Notes: a model not told the origin generated them from the letters alone. Numbered from the stretch's first letter, positions 24,793 through 33,750 are shown. The stretch is DNA of 64,000 bases from Pseudomonadales bacterium (GCA_028281005.1 JANQKS010000038.1:1-64000); one strand, 5' to 3'. A program made the numbers and translations.

Positions 24793-25560
24793 CTAAGATT
24801 TCTTGTTAAAACGATCCCGCGCGCCGCGCGCATCGTCGGTCATGGCGGTCAGCCAACTTTGATCTGCATCGGCAAAACTGCTGGTGCGATGTAACGCGGT
24901 TGCGGTGGCGTTGACCGCTTCTTTCACCATCTGGGTGGCTACCTGGGGCATCTCACATACCGTGGCCGCCATTTCCAGGGCACGCGCCACGGTGGCGCCG
25001 TCGGTCGTCACTTCATCTGCCAACCCCCATTCCAAGGCGGTTTGCGCATCCATTTTTTCGCACAACAGACAGATGCGTTTGGCGCGTGCCGGGCCAACTA
25101 AGCTGATCAGGCGCGGCAAAGCACCCCATTGCAAATTTAGGCCAATTTTCACTTCAGGCACGTAGAGGTAACAACTTTCCCCGAGCACGCGCCAATCACA
25201 GGCCAACGGCAACGCCACGCCGGCGCCAACCGCCAGTTTTTCCATACAAGCAATGGTAATTTGCGGCATGGCTTCCCACGCTTCACACAAGCGTACGCCG
25301 CGAAAGTAGGTTTGGCGTTTTTCGATATCGGAGCCTGCGCTGCGCGACGCCAGATCTTCTATGTCTGCACCGGCGGAAAAGTAGTCTTTACTGCCGGTGA
25401 GAATAACCACGCGGGTTTCCAGGTCGTCGTGGAAAGAGCGCGCCACCTCGGTCAGTTCGAGGATGAGTTTGCCGTCAAATGCGTTCAGGTTTTTGTGCCG
25501 GTCGAAAGTGACGGTGGCGACCGGGCCGTCTTTGACAATGCTGTAATAGGGTTCGTTCAT
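24793..25560 (-). CDS. Enoyl-CoA hydratase/isomerase family protein
   Basis: Crotonase-fold protein, 255 residues. The oxyanion hole motif is DYFSAGADIEDLAS and the second segment is EKLAVGAGVALPLACD; the catalytic Glu positions are not both conserved, with GLNLQWGALPRL in place of the E-containing loop, so it may be an isomerase, hydrolase or a specialised hydratase. It was expressed with the decayed SDR gene downstream. The start at 25560 follows a weak site (AAAAGAGCACAAC). A divergent TauD dioxygenase begins 126 bp away. Confidence 0.82.
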   Translation of the reverse strand: MNEPYYSIVKDGPVATVTFDRHKNLNAFDGKLILELTEVARSFHDDLETRVVILTGSKDYFSAGADIEDLASRSAGSDIEKRQTYFRGVRLCEAWEAMPQITIACMEKLAVGAGVALPLACDWRVLGESCYLYVPEVKIGLNLQWGALPRLISLVGPARAKRICLLCEKMDAQTALEWGLADEVTTDGATVARALEMAATVCEMPQVATQMVKEAVNATATALHRTSSFADADQSWLTAMTDDARGARDRFNKKS

Positions 25561-25685
25561 GTTGTGCTCTTTTCAGACGTTGCGGACTTTGCGTCAGCGT
25601 AGCAGCCCTTGGAACGTTGTCCAGAACGTCATACAGTGCTGTTCTTAAGTGAGACTACGCTCGGGGTTTAGCTTTGGAGAGGCTT

Positions 25686-26531
25686 ATGGCGGCACACGCC
25701 TACCAACACATAACCGTAGATCCAATCACGCCCAAACTGGGTGCGGAGGTGGGCAACGTGGATCTTGCCAACCTGGACGAGGCTTGTATTGCGGAGATCC
25801 GGCAGGCTTTTCGCCAACACTTTGTGCTGGTGTTCCGCGATCAACAGCTTAACCGTGAACAACACAAAACGTTTGGCCGTTTGTTTGGCGAGTTACATCT
25901 GCACCCGGCCAAAACCCAGCTGGGTCTGCCGGGGGATCCGGAAATTTTTGGCATCAACATTACTGAGAAGACCAAGGTGGCCAACGGTGAGGCTTGGCAC
26001 TCTGACCTCTCCTGTGAATTGGTGCCGCCGATCGCGTCTGCCTTGTATATCACCGACGTGCCGCCCAGTGGCGGCGGCGACACGATGTTCGCCAACATGC
26101 ACGAGATTTATGCGTCGCTGTCGGATTCGGTGCAGTTGTTGTTGCGAGGTTTAACCGCGTATCACAGCGGCTACAAAGACTTAAAGGCGTACGGCTATGA
26201 ACCGAAACCCGGTCAAACCTATCCGTGTGCGAGCCACCCGATGGTCATCCGACACCGGGATACCGGTGACCCGGTCTTATTTATCAACGAACCGTTTACG
26301 GAAAAGATTAACGAGCTGTCGCGGCACGAAAGTGCAGCCATCCTTGAGATGCTGTACCGGCACATTGAAAGTAACACCCGCTGTCACTGCCGGGTGAAAT
26401 GGCGGCCAAACACGCTGGTGTTGTGGGACAACCAAGCGGTACATCACCATGCCGTGTGGGATTACTACCCTGAATCCCGCCGCGGCGAGCGTGTCACCAT
26501 CAAAGCAAGCGCCGCGCCGGCGGCTTTCTAG
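25686..26531 (+). CDS. TauD/TfdA-family Fe(II)/2-oxoglutarate dioxygenase
   Basis: Non-heme iron dioxygenase of 281 residues from the ATG at 25686 (GGAGAGGC upstream; a TTG 12 bp earlier is less likely). The iron-binding motif is WHSDLS (His-x-Asp), the distal His is in AVHHHAVWDY and the 2-oxoglutarate-binding Arg is in RRGERVTIK. The N terminus GAEVGNVDLANL and the FRDQQLNREQHKTFGRLFGEL stretch are typical. TauD/TfdA enzymes hydroxylate small acids such as taurine or phenoxyacetates. In this locus it precedes a hydratase gene by 25 bp and is likely in an operon with it. Confidence 0.93.
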   Translation: MAAHAYQHITVDPITPKLGAEVGNVDLANLDEACIAEIRQAFRQHFVLVFRDQQLNREQHKTFGRLFGELHLHPAKTQLGLPGDPEIFGINITEKTKVANGEAWHSDLSCELVPPIASALYITDVPPSGGGDTMFANMHEIYASLSDSVQLLLRGLTAYHSGYKDLKAYGYEPKPGQTYPCASHPMVIRHRDTGDPVLFINEPFTEKINELSRHESAAILEMLYRHIESNTRCHCRVKWRPNTLVLWDNQAVHHHAVWDYYPESRRGERVTIKASAAPAAF

Positions 26532-26556
26532 AACAACCCACGCAACAGGAGTAGAT

Positions 26557-27366
26557 ATGAGCGATGTAAGCGAACGCGAAGTGTTGATAGAAGATGTGGA
26601 TCATGTGCGTTGGATAACGCTGAACCGGCCCGAAGTGATGAACTCCATCACCGGTGAAATGCTCGGTGAGTTGAATGAGACTTTCAAAGCCGCGGATGAT
26701 GACCCTGCTGTGCGCGTAGTGGTGTTGACCGGGGCCGGGCGCGGCTTCTGTGCCGGGCTTGACCTAAAACAAGCGGCACAAGGTGAAGGCATCGGCGGGG
26801 AAGGGTTGGCGTCTGCCGGAGCGCGGCACTATTCCACCCGCGAAATTTGTACGGTCACCCTGCAACGCATGGACACGCCGGTCATTGCCGCGGTGAATGG
26901 CGTGGCGGCGGGTTATGGTTTGGATCTGGCGCTGGGCTGCGATATGCGCATCATGTCGGATAAAGCCATCCTGATGCCGGGTTTCGCCAAAATGGGTGTG
27001 GTACCGGAGAGCGGCGGTACCTGGTACCTGCCACGTTTGCTGGGGTGGGCCAAAGCCTGCGAGGTGGCTATGTTGGGTGACACGTTGAATGCGCAGCAAT
27101 CCGCAGACTATGGCCTGGTTAATGCGGTGGCGCCTGCCGCAGAGTTGGGCGCGGTAGCGACCGAATGGTCTAACAAGATAGCCAACAACGCACCGCTGGC
27201 CATTACCGAGTTGAAACGTTTATTCCGCCACGGCTTGACCCAGGATTTTGAAAGCCATTCCCATCACGTGCTGATGTCGGTGCTGAATCTGTTCCGCTCC
27301 GAAGATTTCCGTGAAGGGGTGCGGTCATTTGCGGAGAAGCGCGCGCCGGAATTTCGCGGAAAGTAG
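26557..27366 (+). CDS. Enoyl-CoA hydratase
   Basis: Crotonase-family enzyme, 269 residues from the ATG at 26557 with AGGAG upstream. The motifs are AGRGFCAGLDL and NGVAAGYGLDLALGCDM for the oxyanion hole, followed by GVVPESGGTWYLPRLLG with the expected catalytic Glu. It lies 25 bp after the TauD-type dioxygenase gene on the same strand. The C terminus ends EGVRSFAEKRAPEFRGK, as in many EchA-type proteins. Probable hydration of an unsaturated acyl-CoA in beta-oxidation of the pathway compound. Confidence 0.9.
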   Translation: MSDVSEREVLIEDVDHVRWITLNRPEVMNSITGEMLGELNETFKAADDDPAVRVVVLTGAGRGFCAGLDLKQAAQGEGIGGEGLASAGARHYSTREICTVTLQRMDTPVIAAVNGVAAGYGLDLALGCDMRIMSDKAILMPGFAKMGVVPESGGTWYLPRLLGWAKACEVAMLGDTLNAQQSADYGLVNAVAPAAELGAVATEWSNKIANNAPLAITELKRLFRHGLTQDFESHSHHVLMSVLNLFRSEDFREGVRSFAEKRAPEFRGK

Positions 27367-27436
27367 TTACGGTGGCAGCCGCAGATAGTGATCGATGCGC
27401 TGTCTGATTTGGTGCAAACACTGCGTCAGTGACTCG

Positions 27437-29038
27437 TTAGACGCCGTACGCTACCCCATCCAAACCGGGATCGGCCGCGCCGCGCAGTTCACCGTTGACG
27501 CGCTCAATGGCGTGTACTCCGGCGATGCCATAAGACGCCGGAGAGCGAATTACTTCATAACCTTGCTGGCGTAATGGTGCGACCACGTACTCCGGAATAC
27601 GGTTCATGATATCGATGACGTTGCTCGTGGCGGAAAATCGCGGCGCAGCCACGGCATCGGTCACGCTCATGTTGTGGTCGATGATGTTCAGCAAAGTCTG
27701 TAGCACACCCATGGCAATCTGGGTGCCGCCGGGCGCACCCAAAATGACGCGTGGTGCGCCGTGCTCAAAAACCATCGTGGGGCACAAGGATGAAAAGCGG
27801 CTTTTGCCGGGTGCTACCGAACCCGCGCGGCCCGGTCGCGGGTCAAACACACCCATACAGCCGTTGTACATAAAGCCGAGCCCCTCGGTGATGACGCCGG
27901 ACGGCATTCCTAACGAGTGAGTCATGGTGACGCAGTTGCCGTCGGCGTCGATGACGGCAACGTGGGTGGTGTCTTTGGCTTCCGGTAACAGACGATCCAC
28001 GTTGATGTGCTCACCGTTGCGGATGCGGGTGGCGATGGAGGCGGCGTAGTCTTTGCTGGTGAGTTTTTGCAGGGGAACGTCTACAAAAGCAGGGTCCCCG
28101 ACAAAAGCTTCTTTATCGGCGGTGGCTGCTTTCATGGCTTCACACACTACGCGCAGGTAGTCGGTGGTGTTGTGTCCCAGCTCTGCCAGATCAAATTGCT
28201 CAAGCACGTTGAGCATTTGCAGCAGCATGACACCGCCCCCCGGGGGATGATTGGTGGCAACTTCCAAGCCACGATAGCTCCCGGTTAACGGATCGGTGCG
28301 CGTGGTGCTGTAGCTGGCGAGATCTTCGGCCGAGAGCAAACCGTCGTGGGCTTGCATGTCGGCGGCAATTTCTTCGGCTATCTCGCCGTGGTAAAAAATG
28401 TCGGTGCCGTGCTGGGCGATACGCGCCAGCGTGCGGCCGAGGTCGGGGTTTTCAAAATGATCACCCATCATTTTCAGGGTGCCGTCTTTGCGGAAATACA
28501 ACCTGCGGCCCGCTGCGGTCAAACCGAGGCGGGCGCTGACATCGGTACGGCCCAGGCTGGCGCCGTTCACCCACCAGTTATACATGGCCGGGCGCACCGC
28601 AAAACCATTGTTGGCGTAGTTGATGGCGGGTTGGCAGATATCGCGCCATTCCCAGGTGCCAAACTCGGCAGCTGCCTCGCCGTAGGCTTTGAGACTGCCC
28701 GGCGTGGTGATGGCTTGGTAACCCAAGTCGTTGACGTTGCCTTGCAGGACAAAGCCAAATCCGTCGCGGGTTTCTGAGATGAGTAAGTGTTCCCACATCT
28801 GCGGCGTTGCCGCCAGCGGTGTTTTGCCGTGAAAATCGATGCAGGTGTGTACACCCTTGTTGGGCATATAAATCTGGCAGTTGCCAAAACCGGCGATACC
28901 GGTCATTTGCGGATCGACCACACCCTGTACCAAGGCGGCGGTCATGGCGGCGTCGATGGCGTTGCCGCCGCGCATGAGCACCTCCGCACCTGCTTCGGAG
29001 GCCTCCGGCTGTGCCGAGACGATCATTGCTTTTGGCAT
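27437..29038 (-). CDS. Gamma-glutamyltransferase family protein
   Basis: Ntn-hydrolase fold enzyme of 533 residues that self-cleaves at a Thr. The N-terminal GNAIDAAMTAALVQGVVDPQMTG and the autoprocessing region DTTHVAVIDADGNCVTMTH (nucleophile Thr near residue 356) are characteristic. The substrate-binding PGGTQIAMGVLQTLLNIID is present. No signal peptide is visible, unlike periplasmic E. coli GGT, so a cytoplasmic role is likely. It may hydrolyse gamma-glutamyl or other amide conjugates, or lactams/cephalosporin-like compounds. The upstream region contains a 9-bp tandem repeat. A divergent P450 starts 157 bp away. Confidence 0.9.
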   Translation of the reverse strand: MPKAMIVSAQPEASEAGAEVLMRGGNAIDAAMTAALVQGVVDPQMTGIAGFGNCQIYMPNKGVHTCIDFHGKTPLAATPQMWEHLLISETRDGFGFVLQGNVNDLGYQAITTPGSLKAYGEAAAEFGTWEWRDICQPAINYANNGFAVRPAMYNWWVNGASLGRTDVSARLGLTAAGRRLYFRKDGTLKMMGDHFENPDLGRTLARIAQHGTDIFYHGEIAEEIAADMQAHDGLLSAEDLASYSTTRTDPLTGSYRGLEVATNHPPGGGVMLLQMLNVLEQFDLAELGHNTTDYLRVVCEAMKAATADKEAFVGDPAFVDVPLQKLTSKDYAASIATRIRNGEHINVDRLLPEAKDTTHVAVIDADGNCVTMTHSLGMPSGVITEGLGFMYNGCMGVFDPRPGRAGSVAPGKSRFSSLCPTMVFEHGAPRVILGAPGGTQIAMGVLQTLLNIIDHNMSVTDAVAAPRFSATSNVIDIMNRIPEYVVAPLRQQGYEVIRSPASYGIAGVHAIERVNGELRGAADPGLDGVAYGV

Positions 29039-29055
29039 CTGTGTTCCTCTTTTCT

Positions 29056-29091
29056 CATTTGCCCCATTTATCCCATTTACCCTATTTGCCC
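29056..29091. repeat. 9-bp tandem repeat, four units, upstream of GGT gene
   Basis: Units CATTTGCCC, CATTTATCC, CATTTACCC and TATTTGCCC are head to tail. They end 18 bp before the minus-strand start at 29038. This is the clearest example of the start-proximal tandem arrays in the window. Confidence 0.9.
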
Positions 29092-29195
29092 ATATGTGTT
29101 AAAGCATACACGCATCACTTGCGCGTACCCGCAGATAGTGGAAAAATAAATCGTGTTTCAATATTTTGCGACGCCCCGGAGCGAGGAGAGAGTCC

Positions 29196-30488
29196 ATGGC
29201 TGACAGTGCATTGAAGCTGGAAGAGGTGAAAATTTTTGAGATCGATACCTTGATCGATCCCTATGCGGCGTATCAGACCTTACGTGATGAAGCGCCGGTG
29301 TTTCATGTGCCGGAGCTCAACGTGCACTATGTGACGCGCTACGATCTCATCCGCGAAGCGATCAAAGACACGCAAACCTATTCCAGTAAATACGATGGTT
29401 TCTTAAACCTTTCACGCGAAGCGGCTTTTGCCGCCATGCCGGAAGATGTGCGTGAACAGCTGCTGGCGGCGGAAAAACAGATGATCCCGATACCGCCCAC
29501 CATGCTAACGCTGGACGAACCGGAACATACCAAATACCGCTCCTTGGTCAGTCAATTGTTCACCGGCAGCCAGGTAAAAAAAGCCGAAGAGCAGGTGCAA
29601 GCGGTGGTTGATGAGACCGCGGATGCTTTTATGGCCAAGGCACAAAATGCCGAAGATGTCGATTTTATGGTGGAGTTTGCCTTTCCAGTGCCTTTACGCA
29701 TCATTGCCGACCGCCTGGGTATTCCTGAAGCAGACCGGCCGTTGTTTGACGACGGTGCCACCGCGGCCGCTTCCGGCTTGCGCTTAAGCCCGCTGCCTCC
29801 GGAAGAAATGGTGCGCCGGGCGCGTCTGGCGGTGGACCTGCAGCAATTGTTGGTCGGTCTGTTGGAAGCGCGCCGCAGTGACCCCCGTGACGATATGATT
29901 ACCATTTTGGCGGGCGCCAAACTGGAAGACGAAGACCGCCACCTGACCCACGGTGAAGCGCTGTCCATCCTCAATCAGTTTCTGGTGGCGGGTCACGAAA
30001 CCACCACCAGCACATTTGGTTGGGGGATGTTGGCGTTGTGCAAACAACCCGAACTGCAGGATCAAATACGCGATGACGCCAAATTAACCCGCACTTTCGT
30101 GGAAGAAGCCCTGCGTATCGAATCACCGGTGCAGGGTTTGCCGCGTGTGGTGACCCGCGATACGGAACTGGGCGGTTACCCGATCAAGGCGGGTGAGATG
30201 GTGATGTTGCGTTACGGCGCGGCCAATCGGGATGAGCGCCAATTTGAAAACCCGGATCTGGTGGATGTACACCGGGAGAAAGCAGGTATGCAACTGGCGT
30301 TTGGCTCCGGCGTACACCATTGTATCGGCGCCCCGTTGGCTCGCCAGGAGTTGAACCTAGGTTTCCCGGCGTTGCTGAAGCGGATGCAGAACATCCGTTT
30401 GTCACCCAACCGGGATGCGCCGAAGGCGGAACCTAGCTTTATCTTGCGTAACTTGCCGGAGCTGTATATCCAGTTCGACGCGCGTTAG
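29196..30488 (+). CDS. Cytochrome P450
   Basis: P450 of 430 residues from the ATG at 29196 (CGAGGAGAGAG upstream). I-helix VAGHETTTSTF, ExxR EEALRIESP, heme loop FGSGVHHCIGAPLARQEL with the thiolate near residue 376. The N-terminal DPYAAYQTLRDEAPVFHVP and the TLDEPEHTKYRSLVSQLF stretch are standard for actinobacterial-style P450s. The heme loop matches the first P450 of the window (4765-6126) closely, so these two are related. The stop overlaps the stop of the convergent PhyH-type gene by 4 bp. Confidence 0.93.
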   Translation: MADSALKLEEVKIFEIDTLIDPYAAYQTLRDEAPVFHVPELNVHYVTRYDLIREAIKDTQTYSSKYDGFLNLSREAAFAAMPEDVREQLLAAEKQMIPIPPTMLTLDEPEHTKYRSLVSQLFTGSQVKKAEEQVQAVVDETADAFMAKAQNAEDVDFMVEFAFPVPLRIIADRLGIPEADRPLFDDGATAAASGLRLSPLPPEEMVRRARLAVDLQQLLVGLLEARRSDPRDDMITILAGAKLEDEDRHLTHGEALSILNQFLVAGHETTTSTFGWGMLALCKQPELQDQIRDDAKLTRTFVEEALRIESPVQGLPRVVTRDTELGGYPIKAGEMVMLRYGAANRDERQFENPDLVDVHREKAGMQLAFGSGVHHCIGAPLARQELNLGFPALLKRMQNIRLSPNRDAPKAEPSFILRNLPELYIQFDAR

Positions 30489-31366
30489 ATTTCTATTTCC
30501 GCGCCGGTGACTTCCTCAATTTTTTTGGCGTGGCGCAACCATAGACCACCACCCAGGTGCGGCCGCGGGTCGTAGGAGCGGTGCCCGAGGACCCGTTGCA
30601 CACGTGGTGATTGCCCCATGAGATCAGCGTCGCTGTAGTCGATGGGGCTCGATTCTTCCGGCGTTAACCATCCCACCAAAAAGCTTAAGTGCATGGCTTC
30701 GCGCACCTGGTCCGCGGTGCGGTTGGCGCCGCCGCCGTGCATGACCATACCCGAGTAAATGAGCGCGTCGCCAGGTTGCATCTCCGCAGGCACGGTCTGC
30801 TCATGGCTGCCGCGCTGTTCAATGTCAGTCCACTTGTGACTGCCGGGAATCACCCGCGTCGCGCCGAGTTTTTCGGTGACTTCGCTGAGTGCAATCATTG
30901 CGCTGACGGTAATTTCCGGACAACGTGGCCACAGTCCCCCGATGAGTTGCGGCCAGTTTTCCGCGTCGCGGTGCAACATTTGCGCGGGTTCGCCAGGGCC
31001 AATCAACATGGCTTGGCCGGTGTTGACCCAATAGGAGCCGCAGTTTGGCAGCAGCAGCGCATCCGCCACGGCCGCGTACACCGGGTTGTCGAGCATCTCA
31101 AAAAACGCCGGTGAAAGTTTCCCCAGGCTGGAGAAGCGCGTGGTGTTGGCGCCCACAAAGGTTTTACCGTCTTTGCCCAGGCCTTGATTGGCGCTGCCGG
31201 GCTGGAAGTTTTCGGCCGCGTGAATAACCGCTTCGCGCATCTCGGTAATAACGGTTAAAGGAAACAGCCCTTCTACGATAAGCCCGCCGTCACGGTGGTA
31301 GGCGGCCAACAGATCATCAAGCGGTGCGCTTGCTGGCAAGCGCACCAGCGCGTTAGCGTGGCTCAT
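30485..31366 (-). CDS. PhyH-family (phytanoyl-CoA dioxygenase-like) Fe(II) oxygenase
   Basis: Non-heme Fe(II)/2-oxoglutarate dioxygenase, 293 residues. The metal motif His-x-Asp is in MLHRDAENW, the distal His is in MVMHGGGANR, and the fold hallmarks include GATRVIPGSHKW and MQPGDALIYSG. The N terminus has VRLPASAPLDDLLAAYHRDGGLIVEGLFP. PhyH proteins hydroxylate acyl-CoAs or small lipids. The gene follows the second Rieske gene by 26 bp on the minus strand, so the two are probably co-transcribed. AGGGGAGA is upstream of the ATG, inside a 7-bp tandem duplication. Confidence 0.9.
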   Translation of the reverse strand: MSHANALVRLPASAPLDDLLAAYHRDGGLIVEGLFPLTVITEMREAVIHAAENFQPGSANQGLGKDGKTFVGANTTRFSSLGKLSPAFFEMLDNPVYAAVADALLLPNCGSYWVNTGQAMLIGPGEPAQMLHRDAENWPQLIGGLWPRCPEITVSAMIALSEVTEKLGATRVIPGSHKWTDIEQRGSHEQTVPAEMQPGDALIYSGMVMHGGGANRTADQVREAMHLSFLVGWLTPEESSPIDYSDADLMGQSPRVQRVLGHRSYDPRPHLGGGLWLRHAKKIEEVTGAEIEI

Positions 31367-31376
31367 GTCAGTCTCC

Positions 31377-31390
31377 CCTTTGTCCTTTGT
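31377..31390. repeat. 7-bp tandem duplication upstream of PhyH gene
   Basis: CCTTTGT twice, exact, followed by a degenerate third unit CCCTAGT. It starts 10 bp upstream of the PhyH start codon (31366). Confidence 0.7.
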
Positions 31391-31392
31391 CC

Positions 31393-32973
31393 CTAGTAGT
31401 CTACCTTCTCGCTGTACATTTGGTGCCAGTGGCGCAGTTTCAATTCGTTATAGTCGCCTACCCGCAAGTGCTCGCGGGCGGTTGCTTTCATACCCGCGTA
31501 AACGTGTTGCAAGTTGCGCACATCCTGATTGAAGACCTTGGTCAGCGTGCCGAGCTCCGGGGCTTCGGTCCAGTCGTCATCCGCACCCAACCAATGAATC
31601 TCCCGGGCCGGTTCGTACTCGCCAGTCTCCGGGATGGGCGCGAGGTACATACACTCCATGATGCACTCTTCATGGTTGTCGCCGTTTGGGCGAAAGCGGT
31701 AGTTGATGAGGTTAAACGAACCCCACGGGTGCCAATTGGGGAACACTGTAAAAAAGATTGAGGAGGTCAGCTCGACGTCCGGGATACCTTCAGCCACAGA
31801 CGGGATTACCCCTTTGAGCACCTGGCGCTGCAGCTGTGCACCCACCTGGCGCGGACTAGCGCCTGCACCGATACGCTCCAAGGCATCTTCTTCACTTTCG
31901 TTTTGCACCTGGTCTTTCATGCGCATGGTTGGGTTGGCTTCGGGCAACTGCCGGCCGCCGGCCCAATTCAGCATGTGTACGTTCACGTCGGTGAGTTCAC
32001 CGTCGATGTACTCACCTTCCGCGGTAAACGTGCCGCTTTTGCCCTTGGGTGTGGTGACGCGGACCACGCCGTCTTCGACCCGCTCATACAGCCAGCCGTT
32101 TAAGGGATGGCGCAGACTCGTCATGCCGTTTAAACCTTCCACCTCGTCCCACTCGGGCATGGGGCTGGCCTCCAGCGCGCCGCAGCGGATGGCGCGGGAG
32201 TAATTGCCAAAGGCGTCGTACTTGGTACACAGATCGTTGGCGCCGCCGGTGAGGATTTGCGGGTGGGTCATCAGCACATGGTAGGACTCCATGAAAGCTT
32301 CCTGCACCACTTTCCAATTGGCGCGAATGACCTTGGCGACGTGGGCTTGCTTGAAGCGCTTTTCGTAGGGGAAAAACTCAAAATTGCTGGAAAGATCGCC
32401 GAGGAAATCTTCTAACGGTTCTGCATCGGGGTCTGGGTTGATGAAAATGTACCGACCCCAACGGCCCACTTGTACTTCCGGCAGGGATTCTTCCTCGCGA
32501 TTTAATCCGGCAAAGTCATAGGCGCAAGGGACTTGTTTGAGGGTGCCGTCCAGGTTCCACGCCCAGCCGTGAAAGGGGCAGCGTAGTTCGTTCAGCTGCT
32601 TGGCTCGATCTTCGCGCAGTTTGCGCCCGCGGTGTAAACAAGCGTTGTAATAGGCTTTGTATTCGTCTTCCCCGCTACGCACGACAATAAATGACATGGT
32701 AGTGATGTCGTATGGCACAACGTCGCCGACGTGTTCAAAGTCGTCCTCGTGACAGGCCACCTGCCAACTCTTCGCCCATAGGCGTTGTTTCTCCAACTCG
32801 TGGTATTTACGGTCGGTGTAACGCGCCACGGGGATCAGCGAGGGGCCCGGCGGCATTGGACTGTTACGGCGAAAGGCATCGATGATGTTGTCCGCACGAG
32901 TGTCCGCATTGAGCATTTCCTCAAACGCGCTGTCCATGGTGCGAACGCCGTTGTCGGCGACAGCTGCAGCCAT
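31393..32973 (-). CDS. Rieske 2Fe-2S ring-hydroxylating oxygenase, alpha subunit
   Basis: Terminal oxygenase of 526 residues, larger than usual (about 450). The Rieske centre is C112-x-H114 ... C132-x2-H135 (CLHRGR and CPFHGW). The iron site region is AFMESYHVLMTHPQ. The C-terminal domain has VFPNWHPWGSFNLINYRFRPNGDNHEE, parallel to the first Rieske protein. An insert from about 295 to 390, with a Met/Gln/Glu-rich patch (MRMKDQVQNESEEDAL), separates it from that paralogue. ATG at 32973, GGGAG 7 bp upstream. A KstR-like palindrome lies 50 bp upstream, and a VOC gene precedes it in the same direction. Confidence 0.9.
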   Translation of the reverse strand: MAAAVADNGVRTMDSAFEEMLNADTRADNIIDAFRRNSPMPPGPSLIPVARYTDRKYHELEKQRLWAKSWQVACHEDDFEHVGDVVPYDITTMSFIVVRSGEDEYKAYYNACLHRGRKLREDRAKQLNELRCPFHGWAWNLDGTLKQVPCAYDFAGLNREEESLPEVQVGRWGRYIFINPDPDAEPLEDFLGDLSSNFEFFPYEKRFKQAHVAKVIRANWKVVQEAFMESYHVLMTHPQILTGGANDLCTKYDAFGNYSRAIRCGALEASPMPEWDEVEGLNGMTSLRHPLNGWLYERVEDGVVRVTTPKGKSGTFTAEGEYIDGELTDVNVHMLNWAGGRQLPEANPTMRMKDQVQNESEEDALERIGAGASPRQVGAQLQRQVLKGVIPSVAEGIPDVELTSSIFFTVFPNWHPWGSFNLINYRFRPNGDNHEECIMECMYLAPIPETGEYEPAREIHWLGADDDWTEAPELGTLTKVFNQDVRNLQHVYAGMKATAREHLRVGDYNELKLRHWHQMYSEKVDY

Positions 32974-33022
32974 TGTTGCTCCCTTTCTTCATGCACTCGA
33001 ATGGCAAAAAGAATAGCACCGC

Positions 33023-33036
33023 TAGAACACGTTTCA
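33023..33036. promoter_or_regulatory. KstR-like palindrome
   Basis: TAGAACACGTTTCA fits the KstR consensus TnnAACnnGTTnnA exactly. KstR is a TetR regulator of cholesterol and steroid catabolism in mycobacteria and rhodococci; similar sites have been described for related regulators. The match is short, so chance cannot be ruled out. It is 50 bp upstream of the Rieske oxygenase start at 32973. Confidence 0.35.
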
Positions 33037-33108
33037 AAAATGGCCTGAGTGCTTCGCTGACGTTAACCGCGTCATGCCCGCCATCGTGTCAGACTGTGTC
33101 AAATGGTG

Positions 33109-33750
33109 TTAAAACCCAAGGCTTGCGGTTTCGGCAGTGCTGGCGAGGGTCACTTCACCTTTGCCGGTGCTGATGGTGAGCTGCAATCCCGGTTCGCCTT
33201 GATTGACCGGCAAGTCAATCTCCAGCTGCGACAAAATGTGTTGCAGCTCCTGTGGCTCGGGTAAGGTCAGGCTCAGCTGTTTAAACGCCCCGCCAAGCGG
33301 ATTGGTTTGCGACGGATGAGGGCAATCTAGCCAATCGATGAAAAATGGCATACGCGGGCCGAACTGTGGAGTGGATGGAAACAGCAGTTCCCACACCAAC
33401 AGATCACCTTCGGCGGTTTTCCGTTCTGTACGTGAAGGACCGCGGCATTCTATATTGCCGGCCTGCAATTGCGCGGCAATGACGGCCAGGTTGCCGCGTG
33501 CTGCCCAAGTGACCAAGCCGCCGCCTTGCATGGCCGCAAACTGCTCACCCATGGTATTGCCGAGTTCCTGAGCCGGGTCTGGAGCGATGATCTCTAAGTA
33601 GGTGTCACCCAAGGACAGTAGGGCGTTGCGAGTGCCTAACCCGACGTGCTCGCCGCCGTACGCCGGTGCGGCGTCAAAGGTTTCCGTGGCCCAGGCGATG
33701 CCTTCGTCCAACGATGGCACCGCGTACATAAAATGGTCTACAGCCGTCAC
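33109..33750 (-). CDS. VOC / glyoxalase-like domain protein
   Basis: A 213-residue protein with the glyoxalase-like (Glyoxalase_3 type) pattern: VDHFMYAVPSLDEGIAWATETFDAAPAYGGEHVGLGTRNALLSLGDTYLEIIAPD at the start (only parts quoted as motifs), then a large second half with GGAFKQLSLTLP. These domains bind metal or act as extradiol dioxygenase-like or hydrolase-like folds; function is unknown. It ends 136 bp from the Rieske start and is preceded, 54 bp upstream, by the CYP153-like P450 gene on the same strand, so co-regulation is possible. Confidence 0.75.
   Translation of the reverse strand: MTAVDHFMYAVPSLDEGIAWATETFDAAPAYGGEHVGLGTRNALLSLGDTYLEIIAPDPAQELGNTMGEQFAAMQGGGLVTWAARGNLAVIAAQLQAGNIECRGPSRTERKTAEGDLLVWELLFPSTPQFGPRMPFFIDWLDCPHPSQTNPLGGAFKQLSLTLPEPQELQHILSQLEIDLPVNQGEPGLQLTISTGKGEVTLASTAETASLGF

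Noticed and set aside
25595-25640. Second KstR-like site upstream of the TauD gene (TGGAACGTTGTCCA)
   Set aside because: One mismatch breaks the AAC-N2-GTT core, and the sequence could equally be coincidence.
29056-29091. 9-bp tandem array as a CRISPR
   Set aside because: Units are only 9 bp, contiguous, with no spacers, and no cas genes are present.
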